From: Trifolium pratense
Lineage: Eukaryota > Streptophyta > Magnoliopsida > Fabales > Fabaceae
Length of the DNA stretch: 64,000 nucleotides
Reading direction: 5' to 3'
Assembly: GCF_020283565.1 (NCBI RefSeq)
Contig: NC_060060.1
Span: forward strand, 33,294,001 to 33,358,000
Part shown: positions 26,905 through 40,373 of the stretch, one piece after another
Position numbering within the stretch: the stretch's first letter is position 1
How the letters are laid out: each line of letters begins with the position of its first letter
Notes under the pieces: model-generated
Told to the model about the DNA's origin: nothing
The model's input: the letters and a program-made list of their open reading frames with translations, nothing else
The model's database searches: none
Translations under genes and position numbers: made by a program

Positions 26905-27250
26905 CATCTTCACATATCTAGTTGACTACTATAGATTCAACTTACTATCATAATAGATTCACGCAGTTTGTATTTTATCACGGCTGTTAATTTAAAATCA
27001 GATTATCTAAATCAAACGACTAATAACAATAGCTACGTTAAATCCAATTCCATTATAACAAAAAAAAAAATTCCAATTCCGTTGAATGCTACTTGTAATT
27101 TTCACACATCTAGTTGACTACTGCGGACTGAATTTTATTTATTACCATAACATATTCAGGCAATTTACCATTATACTTGATCAGGACCGTTGATTTTAGA
27201 TTAAATAGTCTAAATCAAACAGCTGATAACATTAACTGCGGTAAATCCAA
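26905..27250. repeat. Diverged tandem duplication upstream of RAE1
   Basis: Two copies (about 26905-27060 and 27098-27250) share CATCTAGTTGACTACT, the ATAGATTCA/ATATTCA block, TCTAAATCAAACGACTAATAAC or its variant, and GTTAAATCCAA. They lie within 350 bp upstream of the RAE1 start and may hold promoter elements. Confidence 0.6.
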
Positions 27251-27446
27251 GAAAATCGCATAAGTAAGTAAGCAAGCGTGGTAATAACGCAGGGTCGTAT
27301 AATTTGATACCTACACCTCCCTACACTCACACAAAACCTCCACTCTACTCAACTTAACACAAACAGCGTTTTCTTTCTCTCTTTTCTTCTAACTAACTCC
27401 CTCCAATATTTCTTCACTCCGTCAAAAATTTCACTGTTTGAGTTCA

Positions 27447-30400
27447 ATGGCGAATTTCTTGTCAAACTCTTCTTCCAATCCAAACCCTAACAAATCCATT
27501 GAGGTATCTCTAAATTCTTCTTCATGCATCATCATCATCATCATCCTCTTTCTACATCATTCATTTTTCTTTGCAGGTGAATCAGCCTCCAACTGATTCT
27601 ATTTCAAGTCTCAATTTCAGTCCCAAATCCAACTTACTCGTTGCAACTTCATGGGATAATCAGGTCTTCACTTCTTCAATGCTATGCTATTCATTGAATT
27701 TTTTTTGTTATTCTTGCAATTTCGTCTTCTTGTTCTTGTTGTGTGTGAAATGATTTAGTTCGATTAATCTTGATTTCTGTTTTAGGTTCGATGTTGGGAG
27801 GTAGCACGTGATGGAGCAAATGTTGCTACTATGCCTAAGGCTTCTATAGCACATGATCATCCGGTAATGTATTTCACTTTTGTTTAACTGCCACTAGCAT
27901 CTTCATCGCTTTGTTTGTGCTCGACTCGATTATATGCATGATTTAAGAACTCGATCAATTTAATTACATATAATATATAAAAAATAATTACACGTGAACA
28001 AAAGGTAGACGGGCAACAAGTTGCGCTGCTAAACTTTTCTGTATAGCAAAACTCAATTAAATTTGATTTCTATTTGCGACTTCATAATAATAATGCATAG
28101 TATCTTTAATTATATATATAAAAAATAATTACCCGTGAACAAAAGGTAGACGGGCAACAAGCTGCACTGCTAAACCTTTCTGTATAGCAAAACTCGATTA
28201 GATTCGATTTCTATTTGCGACTTCATAATAATAATGCATAGTATCTTTTTGCGAAGGTTTTGTGCTCTGCTTGGAAGGATGATGGAACAACTGTTTTTTC
28301 TGGTGGATGTGATAAGCAAGTCAAAATGTGGCCACTGTTGTCTGGAGGACAACCAATTACTGTAGCCATGCATGATGCACCTATCAACCAGATTGCTTGG
28401 ATTCCTGAGATTAACCTTTTAGCCACAGGAAGCTGGGACAGGACTATTAAGTAATGTATCTTACTATCTTACTATTTTTGCATCTTTCTGATTAGATATG
28501 TTATGGAATTGGATCTTACTATTTTACTTTATCTGGTGTTTTCTTCCTCTTCTCATGACTTTTCCTGGTCGCTTTTAGGTATTGGGATACAAGGCAACCA
28601 AATCCAGCGCACACACAACAACTCCCGGAGCGCTGCTATGCAATGACAGTGAAACATCCTCTCATGGTTGTTGGTACTGCTGATAGAAACCTTATTGTTT
28701 ACAACTTGCAAAATCCTCAGGTAACACTTTCTTTGTCATTAATTGACCATATTTTCCATTTTCATGTAATTAACTTGTGACATCGACACAATTTTATCTA
28801 CAGATTTTCATAAAGTGGTTGTGTTTCTTTTTCTTGCGTATAAAATCATAAAACTAGAACTCTCTTAGGGAGAAGATGAATCACATGAGGATAATACATC
28901 ATGCAGGGCCTCTTTTTAGTTTGGGGTTGCACATCCTAACCCAATTGACATTAAATGCAAGTATTCACTCATGTATCATAGCACCAAAAGTTCAAATACC
29001 GTAGTGTTATTGGAAACTGGATAGAGCCTCTTCTAAAATAGGAGATTTCCTACCATACAAAAATCAAAATTAAGCGTTTATATTTGACATCAAAACATGT
29101 ATCACGTAAGGAGCTTGGATCTACCAATATGTTAAAGTACAGATAATTTACCCAAGTCGTTCAATTATTTACAGCTCCAAGTCCCTAATTACATTTTCCC
29201 ACCAGGCGTTCCTTGCTTATAGGAACATTTAATGGAAGTCTGGCTTTAAGTGCTTCTAACCAGACATCATCAAGATTTTCTTTCTTATGCTTGGAATACA
29301 TCTATGTGTGTGTGTGTGTGTGTGCGCGCGCACGCATTCAATATTTCCATTTTGGGCATTCAATATGCTATCATTAAATTGACGTGTTTTCTTATGTATG
29401 GCCAGTTGCTCACTATTTATTCAGTTGATCATTCTTTTAATGCTTTCAGTTTTGCAAGTACCTCTTAGCTTTGACCATTGTTCACTTGCAACAGGCTGAA
29501 TTCAAGAGAATTGTTTCGCCCTTAAAGTATCAGACAAGGTGCCTTGCTGCATTCCCTGATCAACAAGGTTTCTTGGTATGCATCACTCCTCACTTCTTTT
29601 ACATCTTTGAATGCTTATATGTATTTGACAAATCTTATTTCCTATCCTCATTTTATCTGTGAAAGTGATATCCAATTCTTCCCAATAGGGCGCTCCTATT
29701 TAATATCTGTGGAATAACATTTTCCTGCCAAAATTAGAATGTGCAGACAGGAGAATGAACGTTATCTTGTGAATTGATGATAAGTTGATTGTGGTAATAG
29801 TATGAATCAATTAAGATTATTTTCTCTGAAAATGTAAAATTTTAGAGTTCACAAATTTGTTAGCATTTTTTAAATGAGAGATGTAATTGAAGTTCTGCTA
29901 GTGTTACATCAGATTGCCAAGTGGATTACTCTTCATTGATTAACATTCTGTTTGAGTAGGCTAAAAGAAATAAGGCAATTTTGAACTGTACTCCATTCGC
30001 TGTCCTTTTCTACCTTTTGACCAAAACTAATGATCATCTATTTCCCTAAAATATCTATGAGGCATCTCTGTTTTAGAGAATAATTTGCAAAATATCCCTG
30101 TCTTCCAGATTTTCTTTGCTGTGTAAGTCTTTAAGTCTTCACTTGTAACTTGTAAGCCTACAACAACTGAAGCTTGTTATCAATAGTGGAATCGGTTATG
30201 TTGGTCAAACAATTTCAATAGTGAACTTTATCTAAGCACACATAATTTACTTGCAATCTAGACCAATTAGTTTGGGCTGTTGAAACTGACACTACTTGCT
30301 GTGCTGTAGGTTGGATCAATAGAAGGAAGAGTTGGAGTGCATCATTTAGATGATAGTCAGCAGGCTAAAAACTTCACTTTCAAATGCCACAGAGAGGGGA

Positions 30401-33400
30401 ATGAAATATACTCGGTCAACTCTTTAAATTTCCATCCTGTAAGATTTATGGTTCCATCTTGGCCTTACTATTCTGCTTTAATATGGTTGGTTTACTTTAC
30501 ATTGTTGAAGTTGTAATGTTATCTTTGCATTATCAGTAATAGGTATGATCTTTTCACCTTCTTTTCTCTCTTTTTAATCAATTATACGGTGTCAATTGCA
30601 CCTGTTTCTGGTTTCCTTACACTGCTGAAAAATATTTTTATTACCTTATTTTAATGATAAAGAAACTAAGAACACAGTTCACTCAGCTTGAAACTTATGC
30701 ACTTTATTCTCGTAGGAAACTCTGTCATCCCATACCACACCTCTGAATTTTTATAATAGAAGTAATATTTTTATATTGATGAATTGCCATTGCTTTATTT
30801 TTCTGTGGTTATTCAATTATCATTTGGCTATATCAAAAATCTCTTCATCCCAATATCTCTGGAGAAACAGACTTTACATTGATCTTGAAAGAACCTATTG
30901 ATCCCAAGTGCTAGGGCGAGCATGCTGTCAATCTTAAATATTATCTGATTATATATGTGTGGTATGCTGATTGCTGGTACCCATTGGAACCAAAAGATGG
31001 AATTATCCTGCAGTACTGATTTAAAGAAATCTAAATTCTTATGGAAATTAATCATGAAATTGAAAACCAACCAAGCATGAAATTTCTGTATGAATAAATG
31101 TTGTTTTCCTTTTTAAAATTTGATAAAAATTGATGTCATCATGAATTATTAAAAATGCAATTTAGCTATCTAATTGAAATCACACTCTTACTGATTAGTG
31201 TTATTAATATTAGTGTTATATAAAAATGACAAATGTTAGTTGTTATTTTGTTAGTGGGCAGAGTTAAACTCGTGACTTCCTTATCTCTCATAAAATATAT
31301 TAAAAATGTAAATTCTATGTTTTTTTTAACACATTTTATTGTTTTGCTCTTAACACTCGGTTCTGTGATGGTCATACTCATACTGACAATGACACAATGC
31401 AAATTAATAATGTGGTGAATTAAGTAAAAATTTCTGCTTACCCTTTATTGCAGTTCATGAAACTTTTGTGTGGAATGTAGATGTTTAGTAGTAGAAATAC
31501 TCGTGACTTCTATTTCTCCGAAGATCTACAGTGCCGTCATATATTGACACCTTTATTAATTACATTTTTTGTTAAAATATCTTCAGTATCCTATACCTTC
31601 AGTTATGGAATTTTGCACAAACTTTGCTTCAATTCTATTTTGAGTTTTGGCAAATGTGTACCTTTCTTTTGTCACTTTAGTCTGTTCTCATTCCTCCCCG
31701 GTAAATATTTGATTTTTTTAGGTGCACCACACATTTGCTACTGCTGGTTCTGATGGTGCTTTCAATTTTTGGGACAAGGATAGTAAACAGAGGCTTAAGG
31801 TTATTTCAATCTATTATCATTCATTTAATTCCCAACCGATGCACACTATAGTGATATTTTGGCATAATACATGCTTATCTAATGTGATCTTCTCTTGTTT
31901 CAGGCCATGTTAAGATGCAGCCAACCTGTTCCTTGCAGCGCCTTCAACAATGATGGTTCAATATATGCTTACGCAGTATGCCCGCTATCTCATTCCACTT
32001 AAGTTTGCAACTTTGTTGAATAAGTTTTGCCAACCTTTTTCTGTCATGCATACTTTTTTACTCTAGCATTAAATTGGGGTTTTGTTTTCTTCTGCTACTT
32101 TTTAGTTCTTGTTCAGTTAGTTATAAAGATAACTTGCAAAAACGTTCCTTGAGCGCAGCGTGTGTGTGAGAGGACTTCAAAATGCATGATAACTGTTCAG
32201 AATTTTCAAAGTAGGTGTTCTGAGCCTACTAACAGAATAAGGGATTTAGAAAGAGGTGTCAAACAGAGAAGAGAAAAATACCTCCTTTATTGAATATTGA
32301 ATGGCAACAAAGAAAAGAAAAAAATTATCTTTCCGTTTCTTATTATAAAAAACAAGGGTTTTCCTTAACAGAGTAAATGCTTAGTTCCCAATTGCTAACA
32401 AATCTCCATGCCTTTCCCTTCTATATCTCCTACCATTTAAGCTAAGCCTCTTCCCTTTCAGTTATAACCATATAACTTCCTGAACCTCATAATATTAAAA
32501 GGGGAAGAAAAATATGTCAGACTTATAGAGAAACTGTGAGAGGAGTTGGAGATCTCATGGTTTTTTATGAACTTGCTTTGAGAATTGAGAAGCATCACGG
32601 TTTTTACTCAAACATTACATGCATAGAACATATCTTATGCTCATCTAAATAAGATTTTTCTAAGTTTCATGTATTATACTTGCAGACTTTATGGCCACTA
32701 AGGTGTGGTTTGACTGCAATGATCAATCAAAACCATTAGGTTTTATTCAAAATTTAAATTTTATTAAAATAAATTTGAGAAATGTCTTTTATAACTGGAC
32801 TCTTTTAAAGTTTCTTAGTCAATTGCTTTCTTCTACCCCGTGTAATTAGACAATCTTTCATTTGATCCACTTTTCTTACTAGAACTGCTGTTAATAAAAA
32901 TACTTTCCATAGGATGTTAAATTTTTTCTTTAATGATGTTAATCTGCCAATGGAAATTTGTGTGTAAAATTTACTTCTGTTAGCAAATTCCTTTCTAATT
33001 GTAGTTCAGAACTTGCTGATAAAATGATTTTGAATTCATAAGACTAGTAGATGAGCTGCCTTAATGGAAGTATTTTTATTATTTATATTAAAACATGTGG
33101 AATTGATATACTTATTTCCTACTTGTAGGTTTGCTATGACTGGAGTAAAGGGGCAGAAAATCATAATCCGGCAACAGCAAAGACCAACATTTTCCTGCAC
33201 TTACCACAGGTATTTGGTTTGGCTACTCCTATGAAGCCCATATACTCCAAAATTGCTAAAACATTTCTGTTGTATTGTATCCATATTCTATACCAATATG
33301 CATAAAAAACTCTTGCATGTGTATCCAAGATTGTTTCCTCCATGTTTATCTTTATTTTAAAAAAAAAAACCTATTGATTGATACGCATGGGATACAATTC

Positions 33401-33750
33401 CAAAAACTTGTCTTAAAGTTTCTTGTCTAGTCTTATTCTTAATCAGAGTGAGAAGAATTGGAGTGCATGCTCCTTTATTTATTATTTGAATAGAAATATA
33501 ATGCATTCGAAAAGGAATAACAATTTGGTTTGTGTATTCCAACCTTTGACTTTTGTTTAAGAAAGATATGAGATATACTGGTTTGTGCTATGGCATATTC
33601 CCATAGCTTATACACATGTATCATACCAAGTTCCTGGACTTCATATCTAAATGAATATTCTTCTATCATCTGTTACTGATATGTTCCTGTGAGAGGCAGG
33701 AATCTGAGGTCAAGGGCAAACCGCGCATTGGTGCGACTGGAAGAAGGTAG
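27447..33750 (+). CDS. RAE1: RAE1-like WD40 mRNA export factor
   Basis: RAE1/Gle2 is a seven-bladed WD40 propeller that docks on nucleoporin NUP98 and supports mRNA export at nuclear pores. Eleven exons: 27447-27503, 27577-27663, 27786-27863, 28257-28450, 28579-28720, 29495-29575, 30310-30438, 31722-31799, 31904-31975, 33129-33209, 33700-33750; they sum to 1050 nt and 349 residues, the usual RAE1 length. Seen: NQPPTDSISSLNFSPKSN, WDNQVRCWEV, SAWKDDGTTVFSGGCDKQVK, LLATGSWDRTIKYWDTRQPN, VVGTADRNLIVYNL, FLVGSIEGRVGVHHLDD, NFHPVHHTFATAGSDGAFNF, YAVCYDWSKGAENHNP, and the family-typical GKPRIGATGRR-like end. A Ser/Asn-rich N-terminus precedes blade 1. Introns are long (to 1.3 kb). Intact. Confidence 0.94.
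27965..28250. repeat. 141-bp tandem duplication in RAE1 intron 3
   Basis: Two adjacent copies share AAAATAATTAC, GTGAACAAAAGGTAGACGGG, GCTGCTAAAC-like and TTGCGACTTCATAATAATAA segments at a 141-bp offset, with few differences. The second copy ends six bases before the exon 4 acceptor, so it supplies the present splice-site surroundings. Confidence 0.85.
29305..29335. repeat. (TG)n(CG)n microsatellite in RAE1 intron 5
   Basis: TGTGTG repeats pass directly into GCGCGCGCAC, a purine-pyrimidine alternation able to adopt Z-DNA. Confidence 0.8.
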
Positions 33751-34584
33751 AGGACGCTGCTCTCCGATCTCGTTGTGGGGTGTGCATACTTTGAAGATAT
33801 TATCTACTGATGCTTAGTGATATTTTTCATTCAGTGTACGTATACTAATGCAAGTATGTATGTTGTGTGCTTTTTCTTTTCCAGTTTTATGATCAGAAGT
33901 TTTTTCATGACTCTGCAAAACGAGACTTTTAGGTGTATATGTCAATTTCATTGTTGAATTTTATAAAGGATATAGAAAATTAGCTGTAAAATCAAGTGTT
34001 ATAAATATTTTACCCTTCAGTATATGTATGATCAACATATAAATTTTGTTGATATTGTACAGAGTGAGTGAGGTGAGGGAGAAAACAGGGGAATGGGAGG
34101 AGGGTGGTATATATTTTAATAGAAAACAGTTGAATGACTGGTCAGTAAGATGAGACTTGAATGAATGACTGACGGATTGAATGAATAGGAAGGTAGTCAT
34201 GTGAGTATCTAACTTACCAAACCAAACTAACTAGTCAATGGCTCAATGCTCACTCACTCACTCACTCACTTGCCACCCTCTATCACCTCCACGACGCCAC
34301 ACCGCCTTCCAGATCCTCGCCAATCCCTAAATCTCAACAGCCACAACTTGCTTACCGACCTTTGAGTAATAGCCTTATAGTTGAGATTGGGGTGATTGAC
34401 GATGATTTGGGAGGTAAAGCGAACAATGAAGGAGAGTTTTTCTGTGTTTGAAGAGAAGTGATTGCATGAGAGAAAGGATTTGAGAGTGGAAAGGTTTGAG
34501 ATGGATTATGGGTCTGATGAGGCGTTGAAAAGAGAAAGACGAGAGTGTTGAGTGGGTTTGGATATGCATGTGAGCGAGGGAGTG
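33751..34584. other. Intergenic region downstream of RAE1
   Basis: Includes the RAE1 3' UTR and a (CTCA)n run at 34248-34270. No supported gene; short frames on either strand lack recognisable features. Confidence 0.5.
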
Positions 34585-35085
34585 ATGCAGAACACCATCA
34601 TCATATATGAAATTTTACTAAAATTCATCAATCATATGATCCTATCTTGCAAAATAATTACCGCTACAGAACATTTGGGTTGAAATATTACAAAAGCTAT
34701 TCCAAGTTTACTATGAACTTCATTTATTTTTCAATCAAACATATGACCAGCAACAGTAAAGCTAAAGGGTAATATACTCACCGGAAAGCTAAAGGGTAAT
34801 ATTTTATTTTTGGTTGCAAGCTAAAGGGTAATTTAAAAGCACACATTTTTAACGGGTAGAAACATTTATTGAACAATTAAAAGTTTCAGAATCTTTAAGA
34901 CCAAAAAAAAAAAAAGCTTCAGAATCTTGACCAAAAAAAACCTTCATAGATTGCTTACGCTTGTGATGAAACTTGAAAGAGTCCAGACAAAATAACCACT
35001 CACTTTCCACATTTGAAGAAGCTTTAAGCAGCAAATGAAGCACCAAAATTGCCTAAAATAGAAGGAAGCTTTTGTATGTCACGCC
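34585..35085 (-). pseudogene. SERK relic: first exon plus part of intron 1
   Basis: Minus-strand sequence near 35003-35055 encodes [13 protein letters not shown], matching exon 1 of the SERK copy upstream ([12 protein letters not shown]). The adjoining 34585-34770 matches intron 1 of SERK copy B (AATCATATGATCCTATCTT, GTTGAAATATTACAAAAGCT). No other SERK exons follow, so this is the remnant of a third tandem copy. It is separated from copy A by a family-A SINE. Confidence 0.75.
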
Positions 35086-35099
35086 AATTAAACATCTAT

Positions 35100-35215
35100 A
35101 TCTACGAACCCTTCTTTTTCGGCCGCGAGATAACTAAAGTCTGGTCAAGAATTGTTTCCACTAGAAATCGAACTTGAGTTCTCTCGAACGATTCGTCTTG
35201 AGAGAGCGAACCCTT
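35100..35215 (-). repeat. SINE-like repeat, family A (reverse)
   Basis: Reads GAATCGTTCGAGAGAACTCAAG and TATCTCGCGGCCGAAAAAG on the minus strand. Lies between the SERK relic and SERK copy A. Confidence 0.55.
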
Positions 35216-35623
35216 CTTTTCTATCATATATGTTGATTTTTTTTTGTCTCATATTGGTTGATTTTAATGATAAAATTAATATTATTTAATAAAACACTCT
35301 TATTAATTGTAGTTAGTGGAGTGAAATTCAATAAAATTGCATATATTTCCATAAAAAGCTCTATACTAGATTCTCATACATACAATAGCAAAAGTGTTGG
35401 TTGCTTGTGTCCCACACTTTATCCTACAACTTGACAATCCAGTAAACATTACAAACTTCTTTCTTAAATAATAATAACTTGATCAATGGACATGTAACCT
35501 GACCATACAAGATCATTTCAAAAAGATGAAAAGAAAAATTAAGTAGATGAGATGGTGAAAAGCATATGCACAATTAGTCATGAAGTTTATCTTTTTCAGG
35601 CAGAGGAAGGAATGTTAAAGGGA

Positions 35624-38600
35624 TCATCTAGGTCCTGAGAGTTCATCTGGCTGAATATTTGAAGTTGAATCTACCACTATCCAATTTGCTTTAGGGTAAT
35701 GCATGCGATAGCTGCTAAAATCTTGCCGATATGTTTCTTCTTTCTGCCATTGCTCCCATTTTTCGGTCAAACCATCGCCTTCTAGCATTCTAACCACCTC
35801 GGACATCTTTGGTCTTTCCATAGGGGACCCTTGTGTGCATAGTAAAGCCACTTGGAATAACTGCTCTACCTCATCATCGTCATAATTTCCTTTTAATTCT
35901 GGATCTACAAGTGTTTCCAACTTCTTCTCTGTGAGTAGTCCTTTAACCTGGATTCAAAACAATGTCAAATGCATGCCAGTGTTTGAGGCAGAACTTCATC
36001 AAAAATCACTGTAAATACATGATTAACAAAAATTGTTCAAATACTAATGACATTTAAAGATAATTAAAAACCTACCCAATCAAGTAACATCACATCATCA
36101 TCACCGGCAAGACGTGCAAGATCAAAAGCCCTCTGTCCAGTTATTAGTTCAAGAAGCGTCACACCATATCCAAAAACATCGGTCTTTTCTGAAGACTTTC
36201 CAGTTGACAGGTACTCAGGTGCTATATGCCCAACCGTACCACGAACAGCAGTAGTAACATGAGTGTCTTTGCAATTCATAACCCTTGCTAAACCGAAATC
36301 TCCAACAACTGCTACAAATTCATCATCCAACAATATATTTGCAGCTTTCACATCACGATGAATAATCTTAGGGTTACAATAATCATGCAAGTAAGCAAGC
36401 CCCCTAGCAGCTCCCAGCGCAATATTCTTCCGCGTTGTCCACTCAAGCGGTGGTTGAGAGTCATTACGTTCTACAACAATACAATCAATATACAACACAG
36501 TTATAATACGAAACTGCAAATTTTGAATTCCACAGTAAGAGCATTCATTTGCATTAGAAAAATTGATCTATTTAAGAATTTCCATGTTTGTGTAGCTGCT
36601 AGCTAATATCTACGAAATACTCATTGCTATTTTTTCAATGTTAAATCAATGGACATGTTTGATTTAACATTGAACACAAACACTTCTGACATTTCTACCA
36701 GGAAAGGATATATGAGAGCGAAGATTTATACACAAGGGAGGAAAGTAAATTATGACTAAATAAAAGCAATTCAAATACTGAGCTAATAGCGGTACCTCGT
36801 AAACATGATGCTACACTTCCATTAGTCATCAAAGGATATACAAGCAAACGTTCGGTAGATGTCATGCAAAAACCACAAAGCCGGAGCAAATTACGATGCA
36901 CAGCCATGCTGATCATTTCCACTTCTGTCTGAAATTGCAGCTCATCACCCTGTGCACGTTCCTCTTTAAGTCTTTTTACTGCTACAAGAGTACCATCAGC
37001 TAAGCGTCCTTTATAAACCTTTCCAAATCCACCTCTACCTAGAATGTTTTCGTTACGAAAGTTATCCGTTGCTACTCGAAGCTCATGTAGTGAAAACCTT
37101 TTAAGCTGACCAAGGTGAACTTCAGGATCCTCCTCAGCTGCCGCAGTAAAAGACACACAAAATGTTGATTCTCCAGTAATTAATAACTATAGAATATAGC
37201 ATTTATGAGCATGTATACTATCTTTTCTGTTATTTAACTAACCAGGAACGTCATAGAAATGATCTTGTGGTTTTTTTTTTCGGCGCCAATAAATAATTGC
37301 AATTGCAGGGGCAGCAAATAATAGAGCAGCACCAACAGCAACTCCTCCAGCAATAGCTCCAGTATCAGTGGAACCTGAAAAAAGGATTGACAGTTTAGGT
37401 GAAATGGTTTATTATCCCGTCTTAAAATTAAATTTTCGAAAAAAAAATAGTTGAGTTTGATTTCAATTCAAGAGTGTAATGTCTTACAAGCAAGCTAGTG
37501 TAATATTCTGACCTGAAGCTTACAGTTTAAGTTATTCTTTAACAATTTAAAAACATTGTCAACAAAAAACAGACGTCAATGAACCTGAAGAAGCTGGTGA
37601 TGGTGGAGAAATTGGTGCAGGAGTGATTGTTGGTTGTTTCAAGCGAGGATTATTATGATAACTGTAAAGTGGAACACAGCATTAGCAAAGTTTCAGGTAA
37701 TCTGTCAACAATATGATATAGATATGTACATAATTTGCACTGACCTGACAGGGGTAAATAATAAAAATGAACCATTCACTGGAACATCCCCTTCTAGATT
37801 GTTGCTTGAGAGATCACTGTACTCCAAGATGACCGTTGTGTCAATTTACACACGGAAAAATATGATTCTAGTATAAATAATCTAAATAAAGGAGTAACAC
37901 TCACAGAACTTGCAGCGTTGAAACATTTGTCAATGACATGGGAATGCCGCCAGTCAAGGTGTTATTATTGAGACGCCTATTTTGGAGAGCAAGATGAATA
38001 ATTAGTTTTCGATACACAACTGATAAAGTAGAGTAATATATCATTATAGGTGACTAGTTATCAAATGCATAAAGAAATAAAGAAGGGTAGATAACAAAAT
38101 TCTACTATGCAAAGTGAAATTGACAAAAATGGAAATTATATCTCACTCAAGGCATAACTGATACATTCCTTAATGAGAGGTCTAACACAAACAAAATCCT
38201 AGCAGAGCTCACCATGTTTTTAATCTTTTATTTATATTACAAGTTTTCGTACAAGGGTCGATGATATATAGACAACATTGGTGTCTGATGTATTAGTACA
38301 TTAGTGTGTGTACAAATAAACAAGTACTACGTTAAATTGGTTACATCTTTGATGGACAGAGAGCGAGTTGATCAAAACATGTAACAGATACTGTTAAGAT
38401 TTCTTTCATCTGACTCAAGGGTGGAAAACATGCAGTATTAGTTGGCCTAAAATAAAATTTCATCTTAACTAAAGGCCAAACTCCACCAACTTGGTCAATA
38501 GCCTTAAGTCTTTACTAATAATTAGAAATACCTTAAATCTTTCAATCAATTGTCATGTAATCACACTATTGCATCACATAATAATAACCGGCAGCAGCAG

Positions 38601-40373
38601 CAAAATTGAAAATAGGACTACAAAACCTAACGTAATAAAATCAATTTTTAGGCATGCATTTTTGTATATTGCAGCTATGCTGAAAATGTAATGGTCATGT
38701 TGTATAGCCTACAAAATCCACCATATTTTGCATTGGAAAACACAAAAAATAGATGTTGAACAAGGTAAAGGAAGAAAAAATTTGAAACAGACATAAATAA
38801 ATTTTGCAGATCAAAGATATGAGAATAATGAAAGTATGTCATACAGGAAACGTAGTTTTTGAAGCTTGCCCAATGTATTCGGTATAGTACCACTTAAATT
38901 GTTCAGGTAAAGATCCAAGCTCTCCAAGCTTGTCAAATTTCCGAGCTCTTCTGGGATTGTGCCTGTTATTTTATTATTATACAGTGCCCTGGCATTGAAA
39001 AGAGAAGAAAGTTCAGGTTTGTGCAAGCAAAAAAGTTCAGCAGGTAAGGTAATAGGACAATATATCCTAAAAAGCCATTCGGGAATGTGCTAACTAAGAA
39101 TGCGGGATGGAGCACTGAGTCCGAACGCTATGTTGAATGTGCGACCAACACTACACTACATAGGTAGAGTGACTGAATTCCATAGTTACTTCCTAAACCG
39201 GACCCGCTTTGCACCGCTGATAGACTACTTAAGATTCAATTCAAAAGGCCCTACTCAGTTTCGCAAGCCTATAAATAATTGAAAGGTGACAAAAATCACA
39301 TTAATATAATTTGAATGAAGATGATATGTTGTGAACTCGACTAACAAACCGAAATAGACGGCTACTTAATATAGAGTTACTTATTATAAGAGTATCAATC
39401 AAGAAACAAGGATGAGCTTAATCTGCTCAGAAACAGTCAAATTTACTTAACAATATCATATATGAATCACAACTTACAAAGACTTCAAATTTGAGAGATC
39501 ACCAAGTTCTGGAACCAGTGTACCAGAAAGATCCATATTTCCAAGATCACTGTCCAAAAATAAATAATTTTAATTCAATGCATGAATGAACATTCATAAA
39601 ACTACTACAGGTAAAAATGATACGGAGTATATCAACTTACACACGGGTCACAGTTTTATCAGCATCGCATTCAACATGAAACCATGTGCAGGGATTGATA
39701 AGGGTATTATCCCAACTTTGAAGAGCACTTTTAGGATCATTCAAGCTGCTCTTCAATGCATACAGGGCATCACCTGTGCTAAAAAAACCGATCTTAAGTT
39801 TAATTCTTGAATAAATAACGTGTATGTTTGGTTCTGCAGTGATGAGATATTGAGTTTGGTTAACGGTGAGCTGAATGTAAAGTGGTTTATGTTTAGATGC
39901 ATTCGCGTAAAAGTGATTTTTGTGAATTCATTTTATTTGAATATTTTAGATCAAACATATGATTGATTCCACTTCAACATGGAAGCTAAAAACAGTTGTT
40001 CAACCCAAAATTGATTCTAAAAATAAAACCAAACATCAAAAAATCTGGTCAAACCAAGTTTAACCTTTGCAAACTCAAGTTTGGAATTTTCTGTTGTTGA
40101 ACCAAACAAAAACATCATATGATCAATAACAACTAACAATGAAGCTAAAGGACAACCTTTTTTTTTTTTTGAAACAGCTAAAGGACAACCTAGTAGATAA
40201 AAAATAAGTGAATTTTGACCCATTTAGCAAATAGAAACATTTTTGAAAAAATTTAAAGCTTGATAGAGTAAAGAAAAAAGTAAGCACATACCTTCTGCAT
40301 TGGAAGAAGCTTTAAGCAGCAAATGAAGCATCAAAATTGCCCAAAAAAGAAAACTTGAAGTCACTGTCTCCAT
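35624..40373 (-). CDS. SERK/BAK1-type LRR receptor kinase, copy A
   Basis: Plasma-membrane co-receptor kinase of the SERK family (BAK1 clade), partnering with brassinosteroid and immune receptors. Eleven exons on the minus strand: 40292-40373, 39641-39773, 39478-39549, 38845-38988, 37905-37976, 37745-37816, 37585-37661, 37243-37374, 36796-37137, 36076-36470, 35624-35947, giving 614 residues in frame with the classic SERK exon pattern. Domains in order: signal peptide ([18 protein letters not shown]), LRRNT ([12 protein letters not shown]), LRR exons of 72 and 144 nt, Pro-rich SPP region ([13 protein letters not shown]), transmembrane helix, kinase ([39 protein letters not shown]) and LSGPR tail. 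It keeps all catalytic residues but differs from copy B and the family consensus at several sites ([22 protein letters not shown]). Confidence 0.92.
39042..39275. other. Copy-specific insertion in SERK A intron, higher GC
   Basis: Between GTTCAGCA and TAAATAATTGAAAGGTGAC, copy A has about 230 bp that copy B lacks (B reads GTTCAACAAATAATTGAAAGG). The insert is clearly richer in G+C (GAATGCGGGATGGAGC, CCGGACCCGCTTTGCACC) than the surrounding intron. No inverted ends seen. An organelle-derived insertion is possible. Confidence 0.5.

Noticed and set aside
30828..31753. Several short ORFs on both strands
   Set aside because: They fall in a RAE1 intron, are AT-driven and have no recognisable content.
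34375..34569. Minus-strand 64-codon ORF between RAE1 and the SERK relic
   Set aside because: Low-complexity Ser/Leu/His composition, with no splice or domain evidence.
39790..40040. Possible MITE in SERK A intron 1 (GTTTGGTT...AACCAAAC)
   Set aside because: Ends look inverted but no target duplication could be found and the arms are too short to support a call.
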